In this document: piece by piece, positions 19,913-30,236 of the stretch
How the letters are laid out: each line of letters starts with the position of its first letter
Numbering within the stretch: the stretch's first letter is position 1
Assembly (NCBI RefSeq): GCF_000262245.1
Contig: NZ_AJSX01000004.1
Location: forward strand, 82,811-146,810
Reading direction: 5' to 3'
Source: Pasteurella bettyae CCUG 2042
GTDB lineage: Bacteria; Pseudomonadota; Gammaproteobacteria; Enterobacterales; Pasteurellaceae
DNA length: 64,000 nt
Program-made: the position numbers and the translations under genes
The notes under the pieces: model-generated
The model's input: the letters and a program-made list of their open reading frames with translations, nothing else
What the model was told of the DNA's origin: nothing
Database searches by the model: none

Positions 19913-21922
19913 CTAATCTTTTTTCGCTTTTAATATTCGCTGAGCAAAAATACCTATGCCAGTTACAAAAACGATTAATCCTAAGATTTCGGCAGTAGTG
20001 CCCCAGTTGTCTAAAGATAAGGCTAATGGAGCATCTGAACCGCCAGAGGTGACTGAGGCAGCAATAATAAACGCCATAATTACGCCAATCAAGCTTTCGC
20101 CCACAATTAAACCCGCTGCAAATAACGTGCCGTAGCGTTCAGCTTTTTTCTTAAGTTCGCCAACCGCTTTATTATTGTGTTTTGCATAGTTTTCAATATG
20201 ACGATTCATCAACCAGGCCAAAATAGCACCAATCACAATAGGTGCGTTGATTGATGGTGGTAAGTAAATGCCCATTCCCACCGCTAATGCAGGTAATGCT
20301 AAGCGATTAGCACTAGATTTTTTCAATACCATATCAATGATGATTAAAATAATCCCTAAACCGATACCTGAGAAAATATAGTTCCATTCTAGATTGTGCG
20401 AGAAAATCCCGTTGGCAATGGTCATCATTAAAGTGGCTTGTGGTGCAGATAATGCTTGGCTTGCATCCATACCTTCACGAGGCATTGCACCAGAAAAGCC
20501 ATAGGCATGATAGAGGATTTCTAGTACAGGTGCGATCACCAATGCGCCCACGATAACCCCGATAATTAAGGCAAATTGCTGTCTCCAAGGCGTTGAATCT
20601 ACTAAATAACCTGTTTTCAAGTCTTGCAAATTATCATTAGAAATCGCAGCAATACAAATTACGATAGAGGCTGTAAAAAGCGTTAATGCAGTGAGGAATT
20701 TCTGACCGTCTGCGCTATCTAATAATCCTGTAGCATTACCGATCAACATTAAGATTAATGAAGTAATAACGACAGAAATAATGCCAATACCAGAGATTGG
20801 GCTAGAAGATGAACCTACAAGCCCTGCCATATAACCACAAGCAGCCGCTACAAAGAAACCAATCACGAAGGCTAATAAGCTACAAACCACGATTAAAATC
20901 ATTGCTGTAGTAGGTTCGATACCGATAGGTTGCAAGAAACTATAGAGTGCTAACACAATCAAGGCTACGCTGATTAAAGTAATGTAAATCATTGCTTTCG
21001 GCGATAAATCTTGCGAAGTGCGGTCAGTATTTTTTGCATTTGGATCTCTTAATGCACGAAAGGATTGACGCATTCCTTGAGCCATTGGTTTCATTAATAC
21101 TAATAATGTCCAAATCGCAGCAATTCCGATAGTACCAACCCCGATGAAACGAACTTTGGTTTTCCAAATGGTCATCGCATATCCTATCATATCCGCATCA
21201 GCGCCCATTGGAGCTGCTGAGGTAAAATAAGGTACGGCAATTCCCCAAGCAAAGAAAATACCCAGTAAAATGGCGATACCACCAACCATTCCTACTAAAT
21301 AGCCAGCACCTAATAAGGCTAGTGAAAAGCCCATTGGCACTTGGAAAATGGCATTTTCGCCTTTAAACCATAAGCTAGCACCATCAGCAATTAACCGTAA
21401 GCCGTTGGTAGCAAACCCCACCACTGCGGCAATTAATCCACCTGTAGCAATTTCCTTTACACCACTACCCGCAGATTCATCATTACCTGCTTTTAAAATT
21501 TCTGCTGCTGCCACACCCTCAGGATAAGGTAAATCACTTTTTACCACCATTGAATGACGCAATGGAATGGTGAAGATCACACCTAAAATACCGCCTGAAA
21601 TACAAATTAACAGTGTTTGCCAAAATGGGAATCCTTGCCAATATCCCATCATTAGCATCGCAGGAATCACAAAAATCACTGAAGACAAGGTACCCGCAGA
21701 AGAAGCCTGCGTTTGTACCATATTATTTTCAAGAATATTTGATCCTTTAAAAAATTTGAGCACCGCCATTGAAATTACGGCAGCAGGAATAGAAGAAGCG
21801 AAAGTTAATCCAACTTTCAATCCCAAATAGACGTTAGATGCAGTGAAAATCACCGTAATCAACGCCCCCAACAACATTCCTCGTAATGTCAGTTCTTTTA
21901 ATGTTGATTGATTATTTAACAT
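19913..21922 (-). CDS. OPT-family oligopeptide transporter
   Basis: Large inner-membrane permease of 669 aa with about 15 hydrophobic segments; member of the oligopeptide transporter (OPT/YSL) family. Characteristic stretches: LTLRGMLLGALITVIFTASNVYLGLKVG at the N-terminus (first part of the family signature), SDLPYPEGVAAAEIL, SSSSPISGIG and a C-terminal region rich in glycine-serine turns. Such bacterial OPT proteins are thought to import short peptides or metal chelates; the actual substrate is not inferable. Stands alone with its own terminator. Confidence 0.9.
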   Translation of the reverse strand: MLNNQSTLKELTLRGMLLGALITVIFTASNVYLGLKVGLTFASSIPAAVISMAVLKFFKGSNILENNMVQTQASSAGTLSSVIFVIPAMLMMGYWQGFPFWQTLLICISGGILGVIFTIPLRHSMVVKSDLPYPEGVAAAEILKAGNDESAGSGVKEIATGGLIAAVVGFATNGLRLIADGASLWFKGENAIFQVPMGFSLALLGAGYLVGMVGGIAILLGIFFAWGIAVPYFTSAAPMGADADMIGYAMTIWKTKVRFIGVGTIGIAAIWTLLVLMKPMAQGMRQSFRALRDPNAKNTDRTSQDLSPKAMIYITLISVALIVLALYSFLQPIGIEPTTAMILIVVCSLLAFVIGFFVAAACGYMAGLVGSSSSPISGIGIISVVITSLILMLIGNATGLLDSADGQKFLTALTLFTASIVICIAAISNDNLQDLKTGYLVDSTPWRQQFALIIGVIVGALVIAPVLEILYHAYGFSGAMPREGMDASQALSAPQATLMMTIANGIFSHNLEWNYIFSGIGLGIILIIIDMVLKKSSANRLALPALAVGMGIYLPPSINAPIVIGAILAWLMNRHIENYAKHNNKAVGELKKKAERYGTLFAAGLIVGESLIGVIMAFIIAASVTSGGSDAPLALSLDNWGTTAEILGLIVFVTGIGIFAQRILKAKKD

Positions 21923-22492
21923 ATCATTCCCTAAGCAATTAAAGTTTATTGGAATATTACTCCCAATTGGGTAAATTTTTTAGCAGTTTTAATCATATTT
22001 ATACAATAAAAATGATAACCTTGTTGCATAAAATGAAATTATTGTGCTATTCAAGCATCTCCTACACCCTAAGTTTGCGACTAACTGCCAATTTATCAAA
22101 TGTTAATTTAGTGAAAAATCAGCAAAATGTCATTGTGTTTTCTTTATAAAATAAGGTTAATGATTGGAGTATGTGTTTTTTATCTGTGGATGTCAAAATA
22201 AAAGTGTCGTTGGATTTTGCATAAAATAAAAAAATGACTATACAAAGCTAACAAAATCCATGTGATTAATGTAAGTCATTTTCTAGAAATGATGAATCAA
22301 TGAAAAATTGATATTTGTAAAACACTTATTTACTGATTAAGAAACTAACGACCTATTTTATTATCTCAATAAAATAAGGCAGAACAAGAAAGTTGAAAAT
22401 TTCCACATAAATTGCACCTAAAACCTAAGGTTTTAATTTTAGGTGCAATCTACTCTTATTTCACCAAAAGTGCGGTCAGAAGAATAGAAATT
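21923..22492. other. gene-free spacer between OPT and cdd with long hairpin
   Basis: About 570 bp without a convincing gene; the 66-codon frame at 21949 has no ribosome binding site and no family features. The right part holds a perfect 13-bp inverted repeat, ATTGCACCTAAAA (22411-22423) and TTTTAGGTGCAAT (22437-22449), with a second nested palindrome AAAACC/GGTTTT in its loop. It lies downstream of cdd and may terminate it; the OPT promoter must lie in the left part. Confidence 0.5.
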
Positions 22493-23383
22493 TTATAGTG
22501 AGATATATTCTATCGGTTGTTCTAAATAAGCTTTAGCAAGGCTTTCTGTCATGGTTTTATGGCTTAACCCTGATTTTACTTCAGCCATCACAATTCTTGA
22601 TACTGGAATATTAAAATAGCCTTGTAAACGTTGATAATTTAAAGCCGACTGTAATGGCAAAAAGCTAGGATTAAAAGCTGCGTTCTCAGCATAACGTCCC
22701 ACAATAATTTGCTCACCTATTTGCAATGCCACAGCACTCAATGCTTGACTATAAGGGGCATAAGATTGACTCACTCCCGCTATCACAGCTTGCACAACAG
22801 GATCATCAGAATGCTGTTGAATAGAATGTATTTGCGGATCAAAAAGTACCTTCTCAATATTTAAATCTTTTGGTCCAAAAGCATCAGGCAAATAACTATG
22901 TAATAAATGATTTTGACTATGAGGTAAATGAATTCTCAATTGACTAGCCGTATTCAATTCATTCATAAATTGACGGCAGTGCCCACAAGGCGTGTAATTT
23001 ACTACCATATGCATGATAGCTTTTTCTCCTGCAATCCAAGCATGGCTAATCGCACTTTGTTCAGCATGCACAGTTTGTTGCATGGCAGCTGCAGTAAATT
23101 CTTGATTTGCACCAAAATAGAAATTACCTGAAATACCAATCGCAATTGCTCCCACATTAAAATGAGAAATCGGTGTTAATGCGTAACAGGCAGCAATAGG
23201 CAAGCATTGAAGGGCTAAATCTACTGGTTTAATTTGGAATTCGTTACAAAACTTTTGTACCACAGCTTGTGGAATAAGTGCTTTATAATCTTGTTGTTGA
23301 ATTTGTTGCACCATCCGTGAAATGATATGACTTTGAGTTTCATTAGCTAACATCGTTAAACGATGCTCAATACAATCCTTCAT
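22493..23383 (-). CDS. cdd: cytidine deaminase
   Basis: Zinc-dependent deaminase converting cytidine and deoxycytidine to uridine and deoxyuridine for salvage. 296 aa, the long dimeric E. coli-type form with a catalytic N-terminal and a degenerate C-terminal deaminase domain. Zinc/catalytic motifs: HAEQSAI near residue 103 and PCGHCRQF near residue 132. A convincing CRP-dependent promoter lies directly upstream, which matches the catabolite control known for cdd in E. coli. Confidence 0.96.
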   Translation of the reverse strand: MKDCIEHRLTMLANETQSHIISRMVQQIQQQDYKALIPQAVVQKFCNEFQIKPVDLALQCLPIAACYALTPISHFNVGAIAIGISGNFYFGANQEFTAAAMQQTVHAEQSAISHAWIAGEKAIMHMVVNYTPCGHCRQFMNELNTASQLRIHLPHSQNHLLHSYLPDAFGPKDLNIEKVLFDPQIHSIQQHSDDPVVQAVIAGVSQSYAPYSQALSAVALQIGEQIIVGRYAENAAFNPSFLPLQSALNYQRLQGYFNIPVSRIVMAEVKSGLSHKTMTESLAKAYLEQPIEYISL

Positions 23384-23407
23384 CTGACTCTCCTTAGTTT
23401 TCGCTTA

Positions 23408-23460
23408 AGATCACATTATAGAATATTCAAATATAAGCTGTCCGTGATCAAGATCCAAGT
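23408..23460 (-). promoter_or_regulatory. cdd promoter with class II CRP-like site
   Basis: On the minus strand a perfect TATAAT occupies 23420-23415, giving a start point near 23408 and a 25-nt leader. A CRP-like palindrome with core GATCTTGATCAC is centred at about 23449.5, i.e. roughly -41.5 from that start, the class II activator position. The left half-site has two mismatches and the right one a single mismatch to the TGTGA/TCACA consensus. No good -35 is visible, as expected for an activated promoter. Confidence 0.6.
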
Positions 23461-23480
23461 TATTAAAATTTTTAATAAAA

Positions 23481-23507
23481 AGACCGCACTTTTTATTTAT
23501 GCGGTCT
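23481..23507 (-). terminator. terminator after rhlB using an uptake signal
   Basis: AGACCGCA and TGCGGTCT form an 8-bp stem right after the rhlB stop codon; one arm is a full uptake signal (23483-23491). On the minus strand the hairpin is followed by TTTTTATTAAAAATTTT, a good U-tract. Confidence 0.75.
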
Positions 23508-23512
23508 GAATG

Positions 23513-24769
23513 TTAAGCACGTTTTTTAAAATTTTTCTGCGAACTTCGATGATTTCGTTGCGCTATTGATGCTGAATTTTTTAATCGATAAGGCTTAGGT
23601 AAATCTTGCAGTAAAGATTCTGGATCATATTGACTCACTGGAATTCTATGACCAATATAGTCTTCAATCGCAGGTAAATTCATCGCATATTCCTCACAAG
23701 CAAAACTAATAGAAATACCGCTCTCCCCTGCTCGCCCAGTTCGTCCTATGCGATGAACATAATCTTCACGATCATCAGGCAAATCATAATTAAATACATG
23801 CGTCACATCTGGAATATGCAATCCTCTGGCGGCAACATCAGTGGCAACCAAAATATCAAGTGCTCCCTCAGTAAATTGCGTTAACAATGAAAGTCGTTTT
23901 TTTTGGGCGACATCACCTGTCAATAGCCCCACACGATGACCATCTGCCGCTAAATACCCCCAAATACGCTCACACTGATGTTTCGTATTAGCAAAAATAA
24001 TGCAACGTTCTGGCCATTCTTCTTCCAATAAGGTAAGCAATAATGGAATTTTGTCATGATTAGAAGGATAAAATAATTCCTCTTTAATCCGATAACCTGT
24101 TTTTTGACGAGGTTCAATTTCCACATATTCAGGATTATTCATATCTTCGAAAGCAAGCTCCCTTACTTTATAAGAGAGTGTCGCAGAAAATAATAAAGTT
24201 AAACGCTGTTTTGGTGATGGACATTTACGTACTAAATAACGAATATCTTTAATAAATCCGAGATCAAACATACGATCTGCTTCATCTAACACCACAACTT
24301 GAATATGCCGTAATGAAATAATATTTTGTTTCACATAATCAATAATACGTCCTGTGGTTCCAATAATAATATCAGCACCTGCTTCAATATCCTTCAGCTG
24401 TTTATCATAACCATCACCACCATAAGCTAACGCAGTTTTTAAACCTGTGGTTTTTACTAAACGCTCTGCATCATGTGCAATCTGTACCGCAAGCTCTCGA
24501 GTAGGTGCCAAAATTAAAGCACGAGGTTGTTTTTCGACATTATTAGGATGTTTGAGTAAATGATGAAATGTCGCGGTTAAAAACGCTATCGTTTTACCCG
24601 TTCCTGTTTGTGCTTGACCTGCTACATCTTTCCCATTAAGTGAAAGAGGAAGAGAAAGAGCCTGAATTGGCGTACAAAATTCAAATCCGTTGCAAGTTAA
24701 TGCCTCTAATACTTGAGGATGAAGTGGTAAATCAGCAAAACGGGTTTGAGTAAGATGATCTGTTGACAT
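23513..24769 (-). CDS. rhlB: ATP-dependent RNA helicase RhlB
   Basis: DEAD-box helicase that unwinds RNA for the RNase E degradosome. 418 aa. Motifs in order: [11 protein letters not shown] (Q motif), AQTGTGKT (I), PTRELAVQI (Ia), DEADRMFD (II), FSAT (III), [12 protein letters not shown] (V) and [10 protein letters not shown] (VI), followed by a short basic C-terminal tail. The start [14 protein letters not shown] and the ENGFxFCTPIQ-type opening favour RhlB over SrmB or RhlE. Divergent from rho across a 217-bp spacer. Confidence 0.93.
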   Translation of the reverse strand: MSTDHLTQTRFADLPLHPQVLEALTCNGFEFCTPIQALSLPLSLNGKDVAGQAQTGTGKTIAFLTATFHHLLKHPNNVEKQPRALILAPTRELAVQIAHDAERLVKTTGLKTALAYGGDGYDKQLKDIEAGADIIIGTTGRIIDYVKQNIISLRHIQVVVLDEADRMFDLGFIKDIRYLVRKCPSPKQRLTLLFSATLSYKVRELAFEDMNNPEYVEIEPRQKTGYRIKEELFYPSNHDKIPLLLTLLEEEWPERCIIFANTKHQCERIWGYLAADGHRVGLLTGDVAQKKRLSLLTQFTEGALDILVATDVAARGLHIPDVTHVFNYDLPDDREDYVHRIGRTGRAGESGISISFACEEYAMNLPAIEDYIGHRIPVSQYDPESLLQDLPKPYRLKNSASIAQRNHRSSQKNFKKRA

Positions 24770-24986
24770 AAATAATCTATTCTTATAAAAAAATGAGCCC
24801 TAAGAATAACACGAACCATAAAATTCCTCAAAAAATGACCGCACTTTTCTAAGATTTTTAATCAAAAACTAGACACTGTGTGCATTTAGTGGTAACTTTA
24901 TGCCCATTCCAAACCACCGCACAGAAATAAATAATGCGGACAATTCAAAAAACTCAACGAAAAATCCAATCAAAAACGCTTAAATT

Positions 24987-26249
24987 ATGCATTTGACAGA
25001 ACTAAAAAATACACCTGTGTCTGAATTAGTGGCACTTGGTGAAGGACAAATGGGCTTAGAAAATCTAGCTCGCTTACGTAAACAAGACATCGTATTTGCA
25101 ATCTTAAAACAACATGCCAAAAGTGGCGAAGATATTTTTGGAGGTGGCGTTTTAGAAATCTTACCTGATGGTTTCGGTTTCTTACGTTCAGCTGATAGTT
25201 CATATCTTGCTGGTCCAGATGATATTTATGTTTCTCCAAGCCAAATCCGTCGTTTTAATTTACAAACTGGTGACAAAATTGAAGGGAAAATCCGTCCACC
25301 TAAAGAAGGTGAACGTTATTTTGCACTTTTAAAAGTCGATCAAGTCAATGACGATAAACCTGAAGTTTCTCGTAGTAAAATTCTTTTTGAAAACTTAACT
25401 CCATTACATGCGAATTCTCGTTTACGAATGGAACGAGGTAACGGTTCAACCGAAGACTTAACTGCTCGTATTTTAGATTTAGCATCGCCAATCGGTAAAG
25501 GTCAACGTGGTCTAATTGTGGCCCCACCTAAAGCGGGTAAAACAATGTTGCTACAAAATATTGCACAAAGCATTACTCATAACTATCCAGAATGTGAGTT
25601 AATTGTGTTACTAATTGATGAACGTCCAGAAGAAGTGACTGAGATGCAACGCTCAGTAAAAGGTGAGGTGATTGCTTCTACCTTTGATGAACCTGCTTCT
25701 CGTCATGTGCAAGTTGCCGAAATGGTTATTGAAAAAGCCAAACGCTCTGTTGAACACAAAAAAGATGTTGTCATTTTATTAGACTCAATTACACGTTTAG
25801 CACGTGCTTATAATACTGTGACACCTGCTTCAGGGAAAATTTTATCAGGCGGGGTTGATGCTAATGCATTGCATCGTCCTAAACGCTTCTTCGGGGCTGC
25901 TCGTAACGTAGAAGAAGGTGGAAGCTTAACCATTATTGCGACAGCACTTGTAGATACAGGATCAAAAATGGATGAAGTTATCTTTGAAGAGTTCAAAGGT
26001 ACGGGTAATATGGAATTACATTTATCCCGCAAAATTGCTGAAAAACGTGTTTTCCCAGCCATTGATTTCAACCGTTCTGGTACTCGTAAAGAAGACTTAC
26101 TCACTACACCAGACGAGTTACAAAAAATGTGGATTTTACGTAAAATTCTTAACCCAATGGGTGAAGTGGAAGCAATGGAATTCCTTATTGATAAACTCAT
26201 GGTCGCGAAAACTAACGAAGAATTCTTTGAGATAATGAAACGCTCATAA
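24987..26249 (+). CDS. rho: transcription termination factor Rho
   Basis: Hexameric RNA-dependent ATPase that ends transcription of untranslated RNA. 420 aa, close to the 419 aa of E. coli. N-terminal helical domain, an RNA-binding cold-shock-like domain ([21 protein letters not shown]), Walker [13 protein letters not shown] near residue 178, the Walker B/arginine-finger region [13 protein letters not shown], and the Q/R loops ([11 protein letters not shown]). Long untranslated leader before the ATG is compatible with autoregulation. Ends at a classic intrinsic terminator. Confidence 0.98.
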   Translation: MHLTELKNTPVSELVALGEGQMGLENLARLRKQDIVFAILKQHAKSGEDIFGGGVLEILPDGFGFLRSADSSYLAGPDDIYVSPSQIRRFNLQTGDKIEGKIRPPKEGERYFALLKVDQVNDDKPEVSRSKILFENLTPLHANSRLRMERGNGSTEDLTARILDLASPIGKGQRGLIVAPPKAGKTMLLQNIAQSITHNYPECELIVLLIDERPEEVTEMQRSVKGEVIASTFDEPASRHVQVAEMVIEKAKRSVEHKKDVVILLDSITRLARAYNTVTPASGKILSGGVDANALHRPKRFFGAARNVEEGGSLTIIATALVDTGSKMDEVIFEEFKGTGNMELHLSRKIAEKRVFPAIDFNRSGTRKEDLLTTPDELQKMWILRKILNPMGEVEAMEFLIDKLMVAKTNEEFFEIMKRS

Positions 26250-26276
26250 AATTTTTCTAAAATTCACCGCACTTTT

Positions 26277-26303
26277 AAGGACGCTCTTTAGCGTCCTTTG
26301 TTT
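26277..26303 (+). terminator. rho intrinsic terminator
   Basis: AAGGACGCT and AGCGTCCTT form a perfect 9-bp stem with a four-base loop, followed by TTGTTTTTA on the plus strand, 27 bp after the rho stop codon. Confidence 0.8.
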
Positions 26304-26319
26304 TTATTGATATGCATAA

Positions 26320-26347
26320 AAAAAGCAGGTAAACATACCTGCTTTAT
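26320..26347 (-). terminator. bamD intrinsic terminator
   Basis: AAAGCAGGTA and TACCTGCTTT form a perfect 10-bp stem. On the minus strand it is followed by a run of T residues, so it fits as the terminator of bamD, which ends at 26368. Confidence 0.75.
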
Positions 26348-26367
26348 GAGTTTAGTTATCAAAGCTA

Positions 26368-27192
26368 CTATTCTGCTTTTTCAGATGTTTTGCTACCAAA
26401 AGGTAACCAAGATGGTAATTTTAAGAAAGGCTCATCTGGTTTTTCAACTTCTTTAATCACACGACCTTGATTGGCTTGAACTAAAGTGGCTGCTTGATTT
26501 GCTAATTGGGTTAAACCTAATTTTTCATAAGATTCTTGTAACAACGGCAAAGCTTCTAAAGTGGCTTGAGTATCAGGGTAAGTTCTGACCATACCTGTAA
26601 TACGATTTGAAGTAGCCACCCAAGCTTGACGTTTTGCATAAAACTTAGCAACGGCTAATTCATGACGTGCTAAACGGTCTTTAATATAAGCCATACGAGC
26701 TAATGCATCAGGTGTATATGGGCTATTAGGGAAGTTTTGCACTAAGGTTTGGAAGTTACTAAACGCCGTTTTCATTGAAGTATTTTCACGAGTAGAGCGA
26801 TCTACACCGAAGAAATCTTGGAATAAGTTATCTCCTAACGCACTATTGGTTAAAGCTGCCATATAAAGCACATAATCTAAATGTTGGCTATGGGGATAAC
26901 GATTTAAAAAGCGATCTGCGGTAACTAAGGTTTTTGTATAATCCTGTGTTTTATAGCTTGCATAAATTAAATTTAATTCAGCTTGTTCACTATAAGATCC
27001 ACCAGGAAAACGTGCATCAACAGCTTCTAGATAACGGGTTGCTTGGCTATAATTACCATCTTGTAAATATTCCTTCCCCATTGTAAATAATTGTTGTTCG
27101 GAGGCTTGTTCAACAGGTGTCTCTGAACTTGAACATGCTGTGATCACAAATGCACTTAAAGCGATCGAAGCCAGTGATTTAAAATTACGCAT
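26368..27192 (-). CDS. bamD: outer membrane assembly lipoprotein BamD
   Basis: Essential lipoprotein of the BAM complex that inserts beta-barrel proteins into the outer membrane; formerly ComL in Pasteurellaceae and Neisseria. 274 aa. Lipobox AFVITACSSS (Cys20), then TPR-like repeats: YLQDGNYSQATRYLEAVDARFP, YKTQDYTKTLVTADRFL and further repeats to residue ~240. Divergent from rluD, the canonical arrangement in gammaproteobacteria. Confidence 0.95.
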   Translation of the reverse strand: MRNFKSLASIALSAFVITACSSSETPVEQASEQQLFTMGKEYLQDGNYSQATRYLEAVDARFPGGSYSEQAELNLIYASYKTQDYTKTLVTADRFLNRYPHSQHLDYVLYMAALTNSALGDNLFQDFFGVDRSTRENTSMKTAFSNFQTLVQNFPNSPYTPDALARMAYIKDRLARHELAVAKFYAKRQAWVATSNRITGMVRTYPDTQATLEALPLLQESYEKLGLTQLANQAATLVQANQGRVIKEVEKPDEPFLKLPSWLPFGSKTSEKAE

Positions 27193-27319
27193 AGCGGCTA
27201 TAATCCTTTTTTCAGTATAAATATTTAGTGTTGTGCGTTACAATGCACCCAAAATAATTTTGTTATTGTATAGAACATTATAAAATAAGCAAACTTGAAT
27301 TAGTGGATTTTTAATATTT

Positions 27320-28294
27320 ATGGCACAAATTACTATGACGGCTGAAGTTCAGCTACATCAAATGGGACAACGTTTAGACCAAACTCTTGCAGAATTGTTC
27401 CCTGATTATTCTCGCTCCCGCTTAAAAACTTGGATCGAAGAGGATCTTGTTTCAGTGAATGGAAAAATCATAAATGTGCCTCGAGAAAAGATGTTTGGTG
27501 GTGAGCAAATTGAAATTACGGTAGAAATTGAAGATGAAACCCGTTTTGAACCACAAAATTTACCTTTGAATATTGTTTATGAAGATGATGATATTTTAGT
27601 CATTAATAAACCCAAAGATTTTGTAGTACACCCTGGTGCTGGTAATCCTAATGGTACGGTTCTTAATGCTTTGCTTTACCATTATCCACAAATTGCGGAG
27701 GTACCACGTGCGGGAATTGTGCATCGCCTCGACAAAGATACAACAGGTTTAATGGTAGTTGCGAAAACGATTCCAGCACAAACCCAATTAGTTCGAGCAT
27801 TACAAAAGCGTAAAATAACCCGAGAATATGAAGCTATTGCCTTTGGAATTATGACAAAAGGTGGTACGGTAGATGAACCTATGGCACGCCATCCGACTAA
27901 ACGGACTTTAATGGCTGTACATCCTATGGGAAAACCAGCCATAACACATTATCGTATTATGGAACATTTTCGTAACTATACTCGCTTACGTTTACGACTT
28001 GAAACTGGACGCACCCACCAAATTAGAGTACATATGGCACATATCGCTCATCCATTACTGGGCGATCAAACTTATGGAGGTCGTCCACGTCCGCCGAAAA
28101 ATGCCAGTGAAGAATTTATGACAGTAATGCGAAATTTCCAACGTCAGGCCTTACATGCAGTGATGTTACGTTTAGAACATCCAATTACTGGAGAACTAAT
28201 GGAATGGCACGCACCATTGCCAGATGATTTTGTTGAGTTAGTTAATGCTTTAAAAGCAGACTACCAACTTCATAAAGATGAATTAGATTATTAG
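27320..28294 (+). CDS. rluD: 23S rRNA pseudouridine(1911/1915/1917) synthase
   Basis: RluA-family enzyme that makes three pseudouridines in helix 69 of 23S rRNA. 324 aa. N-terminal S4 RNA-binding domain (QRLDQTLAELFPDYSRSRLKTW), catalytic motif HRLDKDTTGLMVVAK with the essential aspartate near residue 140, and RTHQIRVHMAHI toward the C-terminus. Its target base 1915 is later methylated by RlmH, also in this window. Followed closely by pgeF, probably one operon. Confidence 0.96.
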   Translation: MAQITMTAEVQLHQMGQRLDQTLAELFPDYSRSRLKTWIEEDLVSVNGKIINVPREKMFGGEQIEITVEIEDETRFEPQNLPLNIVYEDDDILVINKPKDFVVHPGAGNPNGTVLNALLYHYPQIAEVPRAGIVHRLDKDTTGLMVVAKTIPAQTQLVRALQKRKITREYEAIAFGIMTKGGTVDEPMARHPTKRTLMAVHPMGKPAITHYRIMEHFRNYTRLRLRLETGRTHQIRVHMAHIAHPLLGDQTYGGRPRPPKNASEEFMTVMRNFQRQALHAVMLRLEHPITGELMEWHAPLPDDFVELVNALKADYQLHKDELDY

Positions 28295-28304
28295 GTTAGT
28301 GATT

Positions 28305-29042
28305 ATGATACAACGGATTTCACCAAATTGGTCTGTACCAAATAATGTTCATGGATTCTCCACCACACGCCAAGGTGGAGTAAGCCAAGTACCTTATGAG
28401 AGTTTCAACTTAGGTAATCACGTAGGCGATAATCCAGAAGATGTCAAAACAAATCGTCAACTATTAGTAGAAAAATTTGGCTTACCTCAATTGCCTATTT
28501 TCTTGACTCAAACTCATAGTACAAGAGTAATTACCTTACCTTATAAAGGAGATAACCTTGATGCTGATGCAGTTTATACCAATCAGCCAAATCAAATTTG
28601 TTTAGTCATGACCGCAGATTGTCTCCCAGTCTTATTTACCAATAAACAAGGAACCGAAGTTGCGTCTGCCCATGCTGGCTGGCGTGGGCTATGTGATGGC
28701 ATTCTAGAAGAAACGATTAAATGTTTTCAATGCCCCCGTAATGAAATTATTGCTTGGTTTGGCCCTGCAATTGGTCCTAAGGCTTTCCAAGTAGGTCAAG
28801 ATGTTGTGGATCAATTTGTGGCAAAAGATACTCAAGCACAAGATGCATTTGTTAATGACACCACGAGAAAAGGAAAATTCTTAGGGAATTTATATCAAAT
28901 AGCTCGTCAGCGTTTAGATAAAATGGGGGTAACTCATATTTATGGTGGAGAACACTGCACTTATACTGAAGCAGAGCAATTTTTTTCATTTCGCCGTGAT
29001 GTAAATACTGGCAGAATGGCAACATTAATTTGGTTTGAATAA
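28305..29042 (+). CDS. pgeF: peptidoglycan editing factor / purine nucleoside phosphorylase PgeF
   Basis: Member of the YfiH/LACC1 (multicopper-polyphenol-oxidase-like) family; E. coli PgeF removes mis-incorporated L-Ser from muropeptides and relatives act on purine nucleosides. About 245 aa from the ATG at 28305, chosen because the AGG of TTAGG has normal spacing to it; a GTG at 28299 would be too close. Metal-ligand motifs: HSTRV, VMTADCLPV and ASAHAGWRGL, plus GGEHCTY. Ten bp downstream of rluD. Confidence 0.9.
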   Translation: MIQRISPNWSVPNNVHGFSTTRQGGVSQVPYESFNLGNHVGDNPEDVKTNRQLLVEKFGLPQLPIFLTQTHSTRVITLPYKGDNLDADAVYTNQPNQICLVMTADCLPVLFTNKQGTEVASAHAGWRGLCDGILEETIKCFQCPRNEIIAWFGPAIGPKAFQVGQDVVDQFVAKDTQAQDAFVNDTTRKGKFLGNLYQIARQRLDKMGVTHIYGGEHCTYTEAEQFFSFRRDVNTGRMATLIWFE

Positions 29043-29069
29043 TCAAAATTATCAAACCCTTAATAATAA

Positions 29070-29110
29070 AAAAGTGCGGTTAAAATTTTCTAAAATTACA
29101 CCGCACTTTT
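29070..29110. terminator. inverted uptake-signal terminator between pgeF and plsY
   Basis: Uptake signals at 29072-29080 and 29100-29108, facing each other with A/T-rich flanks, form a stem between convergent pgeF and plsY; poly-A before and poly-T after suit both directions. Confidence 0.8.
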
Positions 29111-29123
29111 GCTTTCTTTATCA

Positions 29124-29747
29124 CTATTTTGGTGGTTCAGACTCAGCCACTTTCTTTTTAAATTTACTCCACACCTTATCTTCTTGACCACGCCATAAAC
29201 GTTGAATATTTTCATGATGACGATACACTAGCAAACAACACACAAGAGCGACAGGAAAAGTAAATTCAGGTCGGAACCACCATACAAAAAATGGGGTTAA
29301 TAAAGCAGCTAAAACTGCACTTAAAGAAGAATAACCACTGAATAAAAAAACCAATAGCCAAGTTGATAGCATAGCACCTGCAACCCCCCAGCCAATAGGT
29401 GCTATGGCACCAAATGCCGTAGCGACCCCTTTACCACCTTTAAATTTAAAATAAATTGGAAAAATATGCCCCAAACAAGCACTAAGAGCAACCATTCCTA
29501 ATTCAAAAGGCGTCAATCCTAAACGATAGCCCAACCAAACAGGCAACATTCCTTTTAACACATCAAAAATGAGAACTGCAAGAGCAGCCCAACGCCCACC
29601 AATTCTTAAGACATTAGTTGCCCCTGGATTATTTGAACCATTTTTACGAGGATCTGGCAATCCTGCAAGGCGACAAATCAGAATTGCACTGGAAATAGAA
29701 CCAATTAAATAGGTTACTAGCATATAAAAAATGGCAAAATAACTCAT
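29124..29747 (-). CDS. plsY: glycerol-3-phosphate acyltransferase PlsY
   Basis: Inner-membrane acyl-phosphate:glycerol-3-phosphate acyltransferase, first step of phospholipid synthesis. 207 aa with five hydrophobic segments. Conserved cytosolic loops: [12 protein letters not shown] near residue 36, [13 protein letters not shown] near residue 102 and [10 protein letters not shown] near the C-terminus, which are the three active-site motifs of the family. Divergent from folB. Confidence 0.95.
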   Translation of the reverse strand: MSYFAIFYMLVTYLIGSISSAILICRLAGLPDPRKNGSNNPGATNVLRIGGRWAALAVLIFDVLKGMLPVWLGYRLGLTPFELGMVALSACLGHIFPIYFKFKGGKGVATAFGAIAPIGWGVAGAMLSTWLLVFLFSGYSSLSAVLAALLTPFFVWWFRPEFTFPVALVCCLLVYRHHENIQRLWRGQEDKVWSKFKKKVAESEPPK

Positions 29748-29854
29748 AAATTCACCTTAGAAAGTCAATTTCCTATTAAAAATTATTCGTTTATTCTACC
29801 TAAACTTGATAGCATATAGCTAATAATATTTGATTAAAATCGCAAAGGAAATTT

Positions 29855-30220
29855 ATGAATGATCGTATTTTTATTGAAGAGTTGACCGTTTTCGCTCAAA
29901 TTGGTGTATATGAATGGGAACAACAAATTAAGCAAAAGCTCATTTTCGATATTGAAATGCTTTGGGATAGTCGTAAAGCAGCTGAAACAGATAATGTTAG
30001 CTATTGCTTAAATTATGCAGAAGTCAGTGAATTTATTATCCAATACGTACAATCTAAGCCCTTTTTATTAATTGAACGAGTAGCTAATGAAGTCGCTGAA
30101 CAGTTACAACAAAGATTTTCTATTCAATGGCTCAAAATTAAATTAAGCAAACCTAATGCCGTGCCACAAGCTCGCAATGTTGGTATTATTATTGAGCGTA
30201 GCAGTATAAAAAGAGCTTAA
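29855..30220 (+). CDS. folB: dihydroneopterin aldolase
   Basis: Folate-pathway enzyme that splits dihydroneopterin to 6-hydroxymethyl-dihydropterin and glycolaldehyde. 121 aa, family length. Visible: DRIFIEELTVFAQIGVYEWEQ at the start with the substrate glutamate, NYAEVSEFI in the middle, LLIERVANEVAEQL, and the catalytic-lysine region KIKLSKPNAV. Tail-to-tail with fadR 16 bp away. Confidence 0.94.
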   Translation: MNDRIFIEELTVFAQIGVYEWEQQIKQKLIFDIEMLWDSRKAAETDNVSYCLNYAEVSEFIIQYVQSKPFLLIERVANEVAEQLQQRFSIQWLKIKLSKPNAVPQARNVGIIIERSSIKRA

Positions 30221-30236
30221 ACTAACAAATGATATA

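Noticed and set aside
21949..22149. 66-aa ORF upstream of the OPT gene
   Set aside because: AT-rich random-looking frame, no ribosome site, no recognisable similarity.
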